Assembly (NCBI GenBank): GCA_963676725.1
Contig: OY781463.1
Coordinates: forward strand, 4,154,001-4,218,000
Direction: 5' to 3'
From: G963662905 sp963676725
GTDB lineage: Bacteria > Bacteroidota > Bacteroidia > Bacteroidales > WRLA01
Length of the DNA: 64,000 nt
In this document: in pieces, positions 1-8,730 of the stretch
Layout: each line of letters starts with the position of its first letter
How positions within the stretch are numbered: position 1 is the first letter of the stretch
Position numbers and translations under genes: made by a program
Notes under the pieces: generated by a model
Seen by the model: only the letters and a program-made list of their open reading frames with translations
What the model was told of the DNA's origin: nothing
The model's database searches: none

Positions 1-43
1 TGGAGGTTTTTCCTTCAGCCTTTTTTTTGTTTGAGGGTTTTGA

Positions 44-1009
44 TTAGAGCAATCCCTTTTTATGTTTTTCGCCAATAACTTTCAGCATATCCTCCGTCAT
101 GCGATCGAGGTTCCATTTCGGGTTCCATCCCCACTCTTCGCGGGCTGCGCTATCGTCCATGCTGTTTGGCCATGAAGCAGCAATCGCTTTTTTCACTTCG
201 CAAACATTATAATCCATTTTGAAATCGGGTAGAAGCTTGCGAATAGATGCCGCCATAATTTCGGGGTTCAGGCTCATTGATGTTACATTAAAACAATTGC
301 GGTGCTTTAATTTTGAAGGATCGGCTTCCATAACATCAATAGCAGCATCAATAGCATCGGGCATATACATCATATCGAGGAAAGCATCTGCAGGCAAAGG
401 GCAGGTAAAGTGGCCATTTTTAACCGCTTCATAGTAAATTTCCACTGCATAATCTGTTGTACCACCGCCGGGCAGGGTCACATTGGAGATAATTCCGGGA
501 TAACGAACACCACGGGTATCAACCCCAAAACGTTTGTAATAGTAATCGCTAAGCAATTCTCCGGTAACTTTGGTAACACCATACATTGTACCTGGACGTT
601 GAATTGTATCTTGTGGCGTATTGTCGAGCGGAGTTGATGCACCAAAAGCACCAATAGAGCTCGGGAAAAATACGGCACAGTTATTTTCGCGTGCGACTTC
701 CAAAACATTGTACAAGCCATTAATGCCAACATTCCATCCCGATTGTGGGCGCTCTTCGGCCACTGCCGACAGAAGTGCTGCAAGATTGTAAATAGCATCA
801 ACTTTATGTTTTTTAACAACTTCGGCAATGCGTGCGGCATTTGTTACATCGACACATTCCATTGGGCCATCAATAGCATGTGCACTCCCTGAAAGAGGGA
901 TACGCATATCGCTGGCAATTACATTATTAGCTCCGTAGCGCTTTCTTAGTTCTACTGTTAGCTCTGAGCCTATTTGTCCCAAAGAACCAATAACCAGAAT
1001 TTTTTTCAT
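44..1009 (-). CDS. NAD-dependent epimerase/dehydratase, L-threonine 3-dehydrogenase-like (SDR family)
   Basis: A 321-residue extended short-chain dehydrogenase. The N-terminal Rossmann motif GxxGxxG is at residues 8-14 (GSLGQIG), and the active-site pair YxxxK is Y143/K147, with a serine pair at 117-118. Overall it resembles the SDR-type L-threonine 3-dehydrogenases common in Bacteroidota and archaea, which oxidise threonine to 2-amino-3-ketobutyrate with NAD; the usual partner ligase (Kbl) would have to lie outside the window. A near-consensus promoter lies 37-67 bp upstream of the start. It could instead be another nucleotide-sugar epimerase-like enzyme; the family is certain, the substrate is inferred. 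Confidence 0.85.
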   Translation of the reverse strand: MKKILVIGSLGQIGSELTVELRKRYGANNVIASDMRIPLSGSAHAIDGPMECVDVTNAARIAEVVKKHKVDAIYNLAALLSAVAEERPQSGWNVGINGLYNVLEVARENNCAVFFPSSIGAFGASTPLDNTPQDTIQRPGTMYGVTKVTGELLSDYYYKRFGVDTRGVRYPGIISNVTLPGGGTTDYAVEIYYEAVKNGHFTCPLPADAFLDMMYMPDAIDAAIDVMEADPSKLKHRNCFNVTSMSLNPEIMAASIRKLLPDFKMDYNVCEVKKAIAASWPNSMDDSAAREEWGWNPKWNLDRMTEDMLKVIGEKHKKGLL

Positions 1010-1045
1010 TTCTGCAATTTAGGTTTATGTTAATTCATTAACAGG

Positions 1046-1076
1046 CAAAATTAGGTTTTTTTGCTAAACAGCCAAG
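1046..1076 (-). promoter_or_regulatory. Bacteroidota-type promoter of the SDR gene
   Basis: Reading the minus strand, CTTG (-33 element, one mismatch to TTTG) is followed after 19 nt by TAATTTTG, a perfect TAnnTTTG -7 element. The predicted transcript would start near 1041 with a leader of about 30 nt. Confidence 0.6.
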
Positions 1077-1206
1077 AGGCTATGCTTATTATAAAAATTT
1101 GATATTGAAATCCCGTACCAAATTGCTGGCTATCAACAAGAAAATCCATGAGCTCATTTAAATATTGGATCATTCGTTTATTGGTAAGAGCAAGTAAATT
1201 CTCCAT
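1051..1206 (-). CDS. possible 51-residue small protein
   Basis: An ATG-initiated frame of 51 codons fills most of the gap between the SDR gene and porZ. It has a charged N-terminal half and a hydrophobic stretch near its C-terminus (around FIISIASWLF), so it could be a small membrane-associated protein. Its last codons overlap the SDR promoter, and the porZ terminator lies just upstream of it, so it would need its own promoter. I do not recognise it and it may be chance. Confidence 0.2.
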   Translation of the reverse strand: MENLLALTNKRMIQYLNELMDFLVDSQQFGTGFQYQIFIISIASWLFSKKT

Positions 1207-1239
1207 TTTTTTGAACCAATGGGCTGATGGCGTATATTA

Positions 1240-1277
1240 AAAAACCTTCATTCCAAAATAGTGAAATGAAGGTTTTT
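1240..1277. terminator. Bidirectional intrinsic terminator downstream of porZ
   Basis: A perfect 13-bp stem (AAAAACCTTCATT at 1240-1252 pairing with AATGAAGGTTTTT at 1265-1277) with a 12-nt loop. T-runs exist in both directions. It lies about 50 bp past the porZ stop codon on the minus strand. Confidence 0.8.
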
Positions 1278-1325
1278 CTTAGAAATAGAAAAGCAATGCT
1301 TATTGCAAAGCCTAAAATAATTCTT

Positions 1326-3632
1326 CTAATTCAGGAAAAGGATTTTGGTTACCATAGTTTCGTCGCCTTCTTCATCGGTGATAAATACTAGGTAAACACC
1401 GGTATGCACATCGTCGCCGTTCATTGTTTTTCCATTCCAAACGGCTTGTCCGCCTTCGGCCCTAGTCGAATAAACCAAAGATCCGCTAATGTCGGTAATT
1501 TTCACATAGGCATTCTCGACCAATCCTTTCACAGCAATTGGGCCTGTATATCCACTTGTTACGGGATTTGGATATGCATAGACATCTTCATTGGTTTCCC
1601 CACCGTCTGTTGCCTGTCCTTTATAAGAAATAATCCCTTTATCTGTAGCAACATACACTTCACCACTTTCGCCGTTTATCGCAATACTAATAATTGAATT
1701 CGAGAACAATGGGCTATCGTCGGCAGTAAAATGATAAATTTGTTCGGTACCATCGGCAGAGAGGAGGAAAACCCCGGCGCGGTCTGTTCCAATCCATTTT
1801 TGGTTGTTCCCATCTATGGCAATTGCCGTAATTACTTCTGTTTCAAGAAGGTATTGCACATACCCATCCCATTCGACCAAAATTCTTTGGGCATCATAAC
1901 TCCCTCCATTAAAAACATTCCAGGGATTATAAATAACAGCAATTCCTTCATCGGTCCCGATCCAGATTTCCCCTTCCAAATCTTCGGCCATGGCATAAAC
2001 TTTATTTCCGGGAATACTACCGCGGCCTGTTCGGTTATCCAGGATTTTCACCTGATTTCCTGCGGCTTGATTCTCATCAAACACCAGCAAAGAATGATCG
2101 GCGCGCATACGCACCCATTTTTGGTCATATTGATCGATAATCATATCGGCAACATCAATATTACTTCCGAGGCCTCCAAGGTTATAGGATTGCCAGCTTC
2201 CGTCTGTTTTCATTTCTGAAAGGATGTCTGTTGCCCCGGTATTTACCGCCCAAAGGCTTTTTTTACTGTCGAAAGCCATTCCACCAACGGCCACAAAGCT
2301 CGACCATGCCGGAATGCCTTGCAGACTACTGTTGTCGAGATAATAAATATTTGACAGTTCATCGCCTGTAAATTCCATAATACCTTTTCCCCAGGTTCCA
2401 ATATATGTTTTTTGGGATGAAGGGTCAATCAGCACAGAAACGGGGTCGCTGATTGTATCAAAGGCGCTCATATTTGTTTTATTATGGTTCATCCATTGAG
2501 TGCCGTTAAAATGATAGACACCGTAAGGCCTGTATAGTTTCGCCCATTGCGGCGTAAATCCTCCGGAAGTAACCCAAAGATCGTTTCCATTTATTGCCAT
2601 CGCGTAAACTGTTTGACTGTATGGCCCATTTGGAGTGATAAACTGCCCGGCCGCCCCATATTGAAAGGTATGAACCATTCCATATACATTATCTGCAATC
2701 CAAAGATCCCCATTTTGCATTTCAGAGTCTTTGGGGTAAATCTGTATGTTTGAAGGCTTAAATACAACCTGCTCCCTATTCAGGTTCTTATCATATACAC
2801 TTACCGAGAAGCTAAATGTAAGAAATAAAGAATTTTCGCTTTCCCTTATCCCGTAGCATTTAAAATTCTCATACGGATTGAAAGCCTCCCATTGTCCGCT
2901 TCCGATGCTGCTTACAAAAACAGTGTCGTGTAAAAAATCTTCCTGGCCTGTACATGCAAAAATATTTCCCTCATAGTACTGTATATGTTTCACGGCATCA
3001 TCTCTGTAGGGATAGGTTGTGTCTTGCGACCATGATTCATAATACGCAAGTTGGCTGCTTGAACGGTCGGCACTGAAAATGCCTTGTTCGGTGGCTGCAT
3101 AAAAATACTCGGGGCTAATGGTTAGACCCATCACATTAATTTGCTGCCCGTTGGGGCCAATATAATAGGTGTCTTTAATCTCTTGCTTTGCCATATCAAC
3201 CACAACAATACCAAAACCACAACTCAGGTAGGCAAGGTCATCAATAAACATGATATTATTGATGGTTTTATTGCCCAAAATCGGATAGCGCTTGATGTCC
3301 GGAATATTCACGATACCATTGGGGGTTATCATATCAATATTTGCATCCTGATAGGCGATAAACAAAGTCTTATTAAAAGAATTATAGCGAATAGTGCTGA
3401 TAAAATTTTCCGATAAACCATTAATTTTCGATAATCGTTCGATACTCATGTCTTCGGTATCGTAGAAAAATAAACTATATGGCGTTGCGCAATAAACGCC
3501 CTCATCAGCAACTGCTATTTTTTGTCCGTCACGATATGGTAAATGATCCCTCCATTGGCCAATGCCAATTTCCTGAGCCATAAGAAAGGCAGACTGAAAA
3601 ACAATTAAGGCAGTAAAAATAATATTCTTCAT
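1326..3632 (-). CDS. porZ: Type IX secretion system protein PorZ
   Basis: A 768-residue protein, the usual PorZ length. It begins with a signal peptide ending in FLMAQ near residue 20, followed directly by the WRDHLPY segment and the CATPYSLFFY/LSKINGLSE repeats typical of the PorZ N-terminal beta-propeller; a second propeller continues to about residue 670. The last 80 residues form a T9SS type A sorting domain (YPNPV ... ending MVTKILFLN). PorZ in Porphyromonas gingivalis is an outer-membrane surface component of the T9SS attachment complex that delivers anionic LPS for linkage to cargo. Five other proteins in this window have the same kind of sorting domain, so the host clearly uses T9SS. 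It is transcribed alone and ends at a strong terminator. Confidence 0.9.
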   Translation of the reverse strand: MKNIIFTALIVFQSAFLMAQEIGIGQWRDHLPYRDGQKIAVADEGVYCATPYSLFFYDTEDMSIERLSKINGLSENFISTIRYNSFNKTLFIAYQDANIDMITPNGIVNIPDIKRYPILGNKTINNIMFIDDLAYLSCGFGIVVVDMAKQEIKDTYYIGPNGQQINVMGLTISPEYFYAATEQGIFSADRSSSQLAYYESWSQDTTYPYRDDAVKHIQYYEGNIFACTGQEDFLHDTVFVSSIGSGQWEAFNPYENFKCYGIRESENSLFLTFSFSVSVYDKNLNREQVVFKPSNIQIYPKDSEMQNGDLWIADNVYGMVHTFQYGAAGQFITPNGPYSQTVYAMAINGNDLWVTSGGFTPQWAKLYRPYGVYHFNGTQWMNHNKTNMSAFDTISDPVSVLIDPSSQKTYIGTWGKGIMEFTGDELSNIYYLDNSSLQGIPAWSSFVAVGGMAFDSKKSLWAVNTGATDILSEMKTDGSWQSYNLGGLGSNIDVADMIIDQYDQKWVRMRADHSLLVFDENQAAGNQVKILDNRTGRGSIPGNKVYAMAEDLEGEIWIGTDEGIAVIYNPWNVFNGGSYDAQRILVEWDGYVQYLLETEVITAIAIDGNNQKWIGTDRAGVFLLSADGTEQIYHFTADDSPLFSNSIISIAINGESGEVYVATDKGIISYKGQATDGGETNEDVYAYPNPVTSGYTGPIAVKGLVENAYVKITDISGSLVYSTRAEGGQAVWNGKTMNGDDVHTGVYLVFITDEEGDETMVTKILFLN

Positions 3633-3699
3633 AAATTTAATTTAAGCATACTTAAGAAAATCCGGCCCTTATTCGTTTTGCCCTAAACCCCACTTAACC

Positions 3700-3876
3700 A
3701 TGACGGTTGTTTTAGAATGTCGATCTATTTTAAGTGCTGTAAATAAGGATCTTACCGGGGCAAGAGAAATTATCAGCATCAAAAACAAAAAAGAGATCGA
3801 GCATTATGGGCAAGCACTAATTAAAAAGCCTGTTTTTAAACGTTCTTGCAATAGTACGAATGATCACCAATATTAA
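3700..3876 (+). CDS. possible 58-residue ORF upstream of the metal-efflux genes
   Basis: An ATG-initiated frame (starting MTVVLECRS) runs for 58 codons within the otherwise gene-free stretch 3633-3975 between porZ and the metal-efflux operon. It has no signal peptide or recognisable motif and a fairly charged middle section. It could be a small gene, a remnant, or the untranslated leader of the operon. Apart from this frame I see no repeat or strong hairpin in the stretch. Confidence 0.2.
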   Translation: MTVVLECRSILSAVNKDLTGAREIISIKNKKEIEHYGQALIKKPVFKRSCNSTNDHQY

Positions 3877-3975
3877 CGCTTTTTTTTATGAATATTGTCT
3901 CTGTTTATGGATCAATTCATCGCATTGAATGAAACATTTGCAGGGGAATATTGTTGTCTACTGCAAATGCAATTC

Positions 3976-4359
3976 ATGAACAAACTATCGGGTTTCAGTG
4001 ATAATAAGAAGAAAACATCCATTTTATTTAATGGACTGGCCCTGCTTATTTTGTTCCTGCATTCTATTTTTCCACATCAACATAAAGCCTTCACACAAGA
4101 AGACCTGGGCTTTTTTGCTCCGATGCAAAGCAATTTCCTTCAAAAAATTTTTTCCGCAAACCCCGGGGCACATCATCTTGAAGACATAATGCAATCCACT
4201 GATTTTGATTTCCAAAACCTTGTTGCGCCTTGCTCTGGGACGGAAATTATTTTTTCTGTGAGTGGGCAAACAACACAAACATCCATGCTCTCCATTGAAA
4301 AAACCAATAGCTCTATACACATACAAACCCAATTAAGGGCACCGCCAAAGTCTGCCTGA
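3976..4359 (+). CDS. Small membrane-anchored hypothetical protein of the metal-efflux operon
   Basis: With the ATG at 3976 the product is 127 residues: a short basic N-terminus, one hydrophobic segment (ILFNGLALLILFLHSIFP) and the His-containing motif FPHQHK immediately after it, then a soluble tail ending in RAPPKSA. An in-frame TTG at 3895 and an ATG at 3907 could extend it by 27 or 23 residues; the later start puts the hydrophobic segment where a signal anchor belongs. Small proteins of this kind, with a membrane segment followed by clustered histidines, often precede CzcA/CusA genes in Bacteroidota. It sits 48 bp upstream of the RND gene on the same strand. A metal-related envelope role is an inference from position and histidines; the function is unknown. 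Confidence 0.6.
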   Translation: MNKLSGFSDNKKKTSILFNGLALLILFLHSIFPHQHKAFTQEDLGFFAPMQSNFLQKIFSANPGAHHLEDIMQSTDFDFQNLVAPCSGTEIIFSVSGQTTQTSMLSIEKTNSSIHIQTQLRAPPKSA

Positions 4360-4407
4360 ATTTGTATTGTTTTTTTCTTATCTTTATGTTTTTAAATTCC
4401 ATTTATT

Positions 4408-7400
4408 ATGGCAGGAGCACTAATAAACTTTTCCCTAAAGAATAAATTATTAATTCTTTTAATGACACTGGCGATGATGGCCTGGGGCGTCTATAATTTT
4501 TTCAATCTACCGCTTGATGCTGTTCCGGATATTACCAACAATCAGGTGCAGGTAATTACGAGCGCGCCGTCCTTATCCCCTCAGGAAGTTGAGCAACTAA
4601 TTACTTATCCCGTAGAAATTGCTATGGCAAACATACAGGATGTGACCGAAATCCGATCGGTTTCACGCTATGGCTTATCGGTTGTTACCATTGTTTTTCA
4701 CGATAAAACAGATCCTTATCTGGCACGGCAAATAGTGAATGAGCAAATACAGATTGCCATGGAAGATATTCCTGAGGGTTATGGCCATCCACAAATGATG
4801 CCGGTAACCACAGGCCTTGGGGAAATCTATCAATATGTTCTTGATGTTGATTCTGCCTACAAAGGGGTATATGATGCAATGGAATTACGTACCATACAAG
4901 ATTGGATCGTAAAGCGAAACCTTGCAGGCATTCCGGGTATAGTGGAAGTCAGCAGCTTTGGTGGGTTCCTAAAACAATACGAAATAAGTATTGTGCCGCG
5001 TCGGCTGGTAGATATGAACATCAGCCTAATCGATATTTTTGACGCCCTCGAACGCAACAACCAAAACTCAGGCGGAAGTTATATAGAAAAAGGTCCTGAA
5101 GCATTCTATATTCGTGCAGAAGGCATGATCCGAAACGCTGAGGATATTAAGAGTATTCAGGTAAAAAACACCAATGGCCTCCCGGTGCTTATTGGCGATA
5201 TTGCCGAGGTTAATATTGGGCACCCTCCACGTTTTGGCGCCATGACGCGCAATGGCGAAGGCGAAGCTGTTGGTGGCATCACGCTAATGCTAAAAGGGGC
5301 AAACTCAGCACAAACCTTAGCGCGTGTAAAAGAGCGCGTTACCGAAGTTGAGAAAATGTTGCCCAAAGGCATACATATCCACCCCTATCTCGATCGCTCC
5401 TCATTAATTAGCAAAACCATTCAAACCGTTAGCCGAAACCTGATAGAAGGCGGCCTGATTGTTTTGTTTATTCTGGTTTTACTGCTCGGAAATTTTCGTG
5501 CCGGACTTATTGTGGCTTCTGTTATTCCCCTTTCCATGCTTTTTGCTTTTTCGATGATGAACCTTTTTGGTGTTTCGGCAAACCTTATGAGCCTCGGTGC
5601 CATCGACTTTGGTTTGATTGTTGACGGCTCGGTTATCGTTGTGGAAGGAATTGTTCATCGATTGCAGTCCCGGTATAAAGGCAGCTATATCAGCAGGGAG
5701 AAAATGAGCGAAAACATCCTTTTGGCAGGTAAATCGGTGGGAAAATCAGCCATTTTTGGTGTGCTTATTATCCTAATTGTGTATATCCCCATCCTTACTT
5801 TTACAGGCATTGAAGGCAAAATGTTTAAGCCAATGGCACAAACAGTCAGTTTTGCACTTCTGGGCGCTCTGCTTCTTTCCCTCACCTATGTCCCTGTAAT
5901 GTCGGCTATAGCCTTGAAGCAAAAGATATCAACATCAACAGCAATATCTGACCGCATTATTGCCTTTTTAAACAAAATGCACCAACCGGTTTTACAGCTG
6001 GCCCTGAAATTCAAAGTCACGCTCAGTGTTATTACTCTTTTAATTGTGGCTATTTCCTTTTACGCTTTCAGCAAAATGGGCGGAGAATTTATACCAACAC
6101 TCGAAGAAGGGGATTTGGCAGTGCAAATGACCTTGTCTCCCGGATCTTCATTAAAACAGAGTATTGCAACAAGCAGCGAGGTAGAAAAAATTCTGCTTCA
6201 TAATTTTCCTGAAGTCATTGAAGTGGTCAGCAAAATTGGCACCGCCGAAGTCCCAACAGATCCAATGGCTATTGAAGATGCAGATATCATGATCATTATG
6301 AAGCCCAAAACGGAATGGACATCGGCAACAAATCGAGAGGATCTTGTGGACCAAATGAAGGAAAAACTGTCGGTTATCCCGGGTGCTGCTTTTGAGTTTC
6401 AACAACCAATACAGCTGAGGTTTAACGAATTAATGACCGGTGTAAAAGCCGATGTTGCCGTAAAAATCTATGGTGAAGACCTGAATACCCTCTTCAAAAA
6501 CGCCTCCGATGCCGCTTCAGTAATACAAAAAGTGGAAGGTGCCGGCGATGTTCGTGTCGAACAAATCCTTGGCCTGCCTCAATTTGTTGTGCGCTATAAA
6601 CGCGACCAACTTGCATTATATGGCCTGAATATCAATGATGTGAATAAAATAATTCGCACAGCCTATGCCGGGCTTTCTGCAGGGGTTGTTTTTGAATCAG
6701 AGCGCCGTTTTGATCTTGTGGTTCGCCTTTGCGAAGATTGCCGTAATCAGCTGAAAAGCCTGAGGAATTTAAGGGTGAACCGCTCTGGTGGCGAATTAAT
6801 TACGCTGGAGCAGGTCGCCGACATTAGCTTTGAAGAAGGGCCAATGCAGATCAGCCGCGACGACACAAAAAGGCGCATTACGATCGGTGTTAATGTGCGT
6901 AATCGCGATGTGGAATCATTCGTAAATGAAATTCAAGAGCAATTAGCACAAAACATCAGCCTGCCCCCGGGTTACTATTTCACTTATGGTGGGCAATTTG
7001 AAAACCTGGAGGCGGCCAAAAAGAATTCTGCAATTGCAGTACCTATCGCTTTAATTGCAATTTTTCTGATCCTATATTTCACCTTTCATTCCCTGAAAGA
7101 AGCCTTAATGGTATTTACGGCAATTCCCTTGGCCGCAGTTGGGGGGATTTGGGCTTTATATCTTCGCGATATGCCTTTTAGTATATCGGCGGGGGTGGGA
7201 TTTATTGCCCTCTTTGGTGTGGCGGTGCTCAATGGCATTGTTCTGATTTCCTATTATAATCAGCTCGAAAAGGATGGCGTAAAAGATATTCTCCAACGTG
7301 TTATTGAAGGAACAAAATTAAGACTGCGGCCTGTTACCATGACCGCAGCCGTTGCTGCCCTTGGTTTTATTCCCATGGCACTATCCTCAGCTCCGGGCGC

Positions 7401-8730
7401 GGAGGTTCAAAAACCACTTGCTACCGTAGTTATTGGAGGACTTATTACTTCAACTTTTCTTACCCTTGTTCTATTGCCGGTAATTTATGTGCTCTTTAAT
7501 CGGGTAAAAATACGCCCGGGAAAAGCAGTTCTCTTGCTCTTGCCTTTCTTTGTTTTTGCACAGGCGCAAGCACAGTCGGGGCAGGATGAAGTGCTTCAAA
7601 TGTTGATACAGCAGACAAATACAAACAACCCAAATATTAAAAATGCCTATTTAAGCATTGATGAAGCAAAAAATCAAAGAAAGACCGCCATCAATCTACC
7701 ACGGCCTGAAATTACATACGAAACAGGGCAGATTAACAGCAGTCTTACCGATTATGCCATTCGTATTAAACAATCTTTTGATTTTCCTTCTGTTTATGCA
7801 GCAAGAGCCAAAGCGCTGAATTTTTCCGAAGAAATAGCCGGATTTTCCTATGTTTCAGCGCACAATCAAATTATTAGGGAATTGCTGCTTGTCTATAATG
7901 AATATCGGTTTCTGCAAACACAAACACTGATCATGGAGCGCTTTGATAGCTTGGCACAACTCACAGCCGGAGCTGCAAAAAAAAGCTTGGAAGCCGGTCT
8001 TCTTGCCCGTTTAGATTATCTGACCGCCGTTTCTTCTTCGGGAATGATCCACACAGCTTATCTTGATCTTCTGGGAAAGAAATCAGAGACTTTAACCCGA
8101 CTAAAAAACATTGTTTTCAGCGATAGTTTACCGGAAGATTTATTCCACAAAACATCCATACAAGCAATGCATCTACTTGACAGCGCGAGGATAAACAGTC
8201 CATTAATACAAATTTCGCAGCTGGAAACACAAAAAAACCTGGCTTTGCTCAAGGAGGCCAAGTGGTCGCTGATGCCGGGCTTTAGTGTTGGCTATTTTAC
8301 ACAAAGCCTCGACAAAACAACTGGCTTTAGTGGTTGGGAATTTGGTATTAGCCTGCCTGTATGGGCATGGTCGGAAGTGGCTACTAAAAATGTGGCAAAA
8401 ATCAGATTGCAGCAATCAGAAAACAATGCCTTTATGATCAAAAGGGAATTGGAAAGCCGACGATCTCAATTGCTGGAGCAAAAGCAAATAATTGAGCAAC
8501 GACTCAGCTTTTATGAACAGGATGTGCTGCCCACAACACGAATGATCTTTGAAACTGCCTCACGCATTCTTGATGGCGAAACAGGATATATTCAAGCCTT
8601 TGTGCAGCAAACAAAACAAGCCCTTGAACTTGAAAACGAATACTATGCAACAGTCAGGGACTATAATAAATTAATTATCGAAATAGGTTTACTCAGCATC
8701 AATAAACAATTAGGTTATGTTTCAGAATAA
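4408..8730 (+). CDS. CusA/CzcA-type heavy-metal RND permease fused to a TolC-like outer-membrane factor
   Basis: A 1440-residue protein, about 400 longer than a standalone CusA/CzcA. Residues 1 to about 1035 are a complete heavy-metal-efflux RND permease: N-terminal membrane segment, two large periplasmic loops, and the family motif DFGLIVDG with D400 and D406, the proton-relay position. After the last transmembrane helix comes a basic-hydrophobic-AQAQAQ stretch (about residues 1032-1056) resembling a secretory signal peptide, then about 384 residues of TolC/OEP family with long amphipathic helices. Such fusions are known in Bacteroidota. The adaptor gene starts 14 bp before this stop, so translation is probably coupled. 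The pump would move a divalent or monovalent metal ion from periplasm and cytoplasm out of the cell; the metal cannot be read from the sequence. Confidence 0.9.
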   Translation: MAGALINFSLKNKLLILLMTLAMMAWGVYNFFNLPLDAVPDITNNQVQVITSAPSLSPQEVEQLITYPVEIAMANIQDVTEIRSVSRYGLSVVTIVFHDKTDPYLARQIVNEQIQIAMEDIPEGYGHPQMMPVTTGLGEIYQYVLDVDSAYKGVYDAMELRTIQDWIVKRNLAGIPGIVEVSSFGGFLKQYEISIVPRRLVDMNISLIDIFDALERNNQNSGGSYIEKGPEAFYIRAEGMIRNAEDIKSIQVKNTNGLPVLIGDIAEVNIGHPPRFGAMTRNGEGEAVGGITLMLKGANSAQTLARVKERVTEVEKMLPKGIHIHPYLDRSSLISKTIQTVSRNLIEGGLIVLFILVLLLGNFRAGLIVASVIPLSMLFAFSMMNLFGVSANLMSLGAIDFGLIVDGSVIVVEGIVHRLQSRYKGSYISREKMSENILLAGKSVGKSAIFGVLIILIVYIPILTFTGIEGKMFKPMAQTVSFALLGALLLSLTYVPVMSAIALKQKISTSTAISDRIIAFLNKMHQPVLQLALKFKVTLSVITLLIVAISFYAFSKMGGEFIPTLEEGDLAVQMTLSPGSSLKQSIATSSEVEKILLHNFPEVIEVVSKIGTAEVPTDPMAIEDADIMIIMKPKTEWTSATNREDLVDQMKEKLSVIPGAAFEFQQPIQLRFNELMTGVKADVAVKIYGEDLNTLFKNASDAASVIQKVEGAGDVRVEQILGLPQFVVRYKRDQLALYGLNINDVNKIIRTAYAGLSAGVVFESERRFDLVVRLCEDCRNQLKSLRNLRVNRSGGELITLEQVADISFEEGPMQISRDDTKRRITIGVNVRNRDVESFVNEIQEQLAQNISLPPGYYFTYGGQFENLEAAKKNSAIAVPIALIAIFLILYFTFHSLKEALMVFTAIPLAAVGGIWALYLRDMPFSISAGVGFIALFGVAVLNGIVLISYYNQLEKDGVKDILQRVIEGTKLRLRPVTMTAAVAALGFIPMALSSAPGAEVQKPLATVVIGGLITSTFLTLVLLPVIYVLFNRVKIRPGKAVLLLLPFFVFAQAQAQSGQDEVLQMLIQQTNTNNPNIKNAYLSIDEAKNQRKTAINLPRPEITYETGQINSSLTDYAIRIKQSFDFPSVYAARAKALNFSEEIAGFSYVSAHNQIIRELLLVYNEYRFLQTQTLIMERFDSLAQLTAGAAKKSLEAGLLARLDYLTAVSSSGMIHTAYLDLLGKKSETLTRLKNIVFSDSLPEDLFHKTSIQAMHLLDSARINSPLIQISQLETQKNLALLKEAKWSLMPGFSVGYFTQSLDKTTGFSGWEFGISLPVWAWSEVATKNVAKIRLQQSENNAFMIKRELESRRSQLLEQKQIIEQRLSFYEQDVLPTTRMIFETASRILDGETGYIQAFVQQTKQALELENEYYATVRDYNKLIIEIGLLSINKQLGYVSE

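Noticed and set aside
2243..2428. Short open frames opposite or within porZ, the RND pumps, proteases and kinases
   Set aside because: These frames lie inside long well-supported genes, lack family features and reflect codon bias of the real gene on the other strand or frame.
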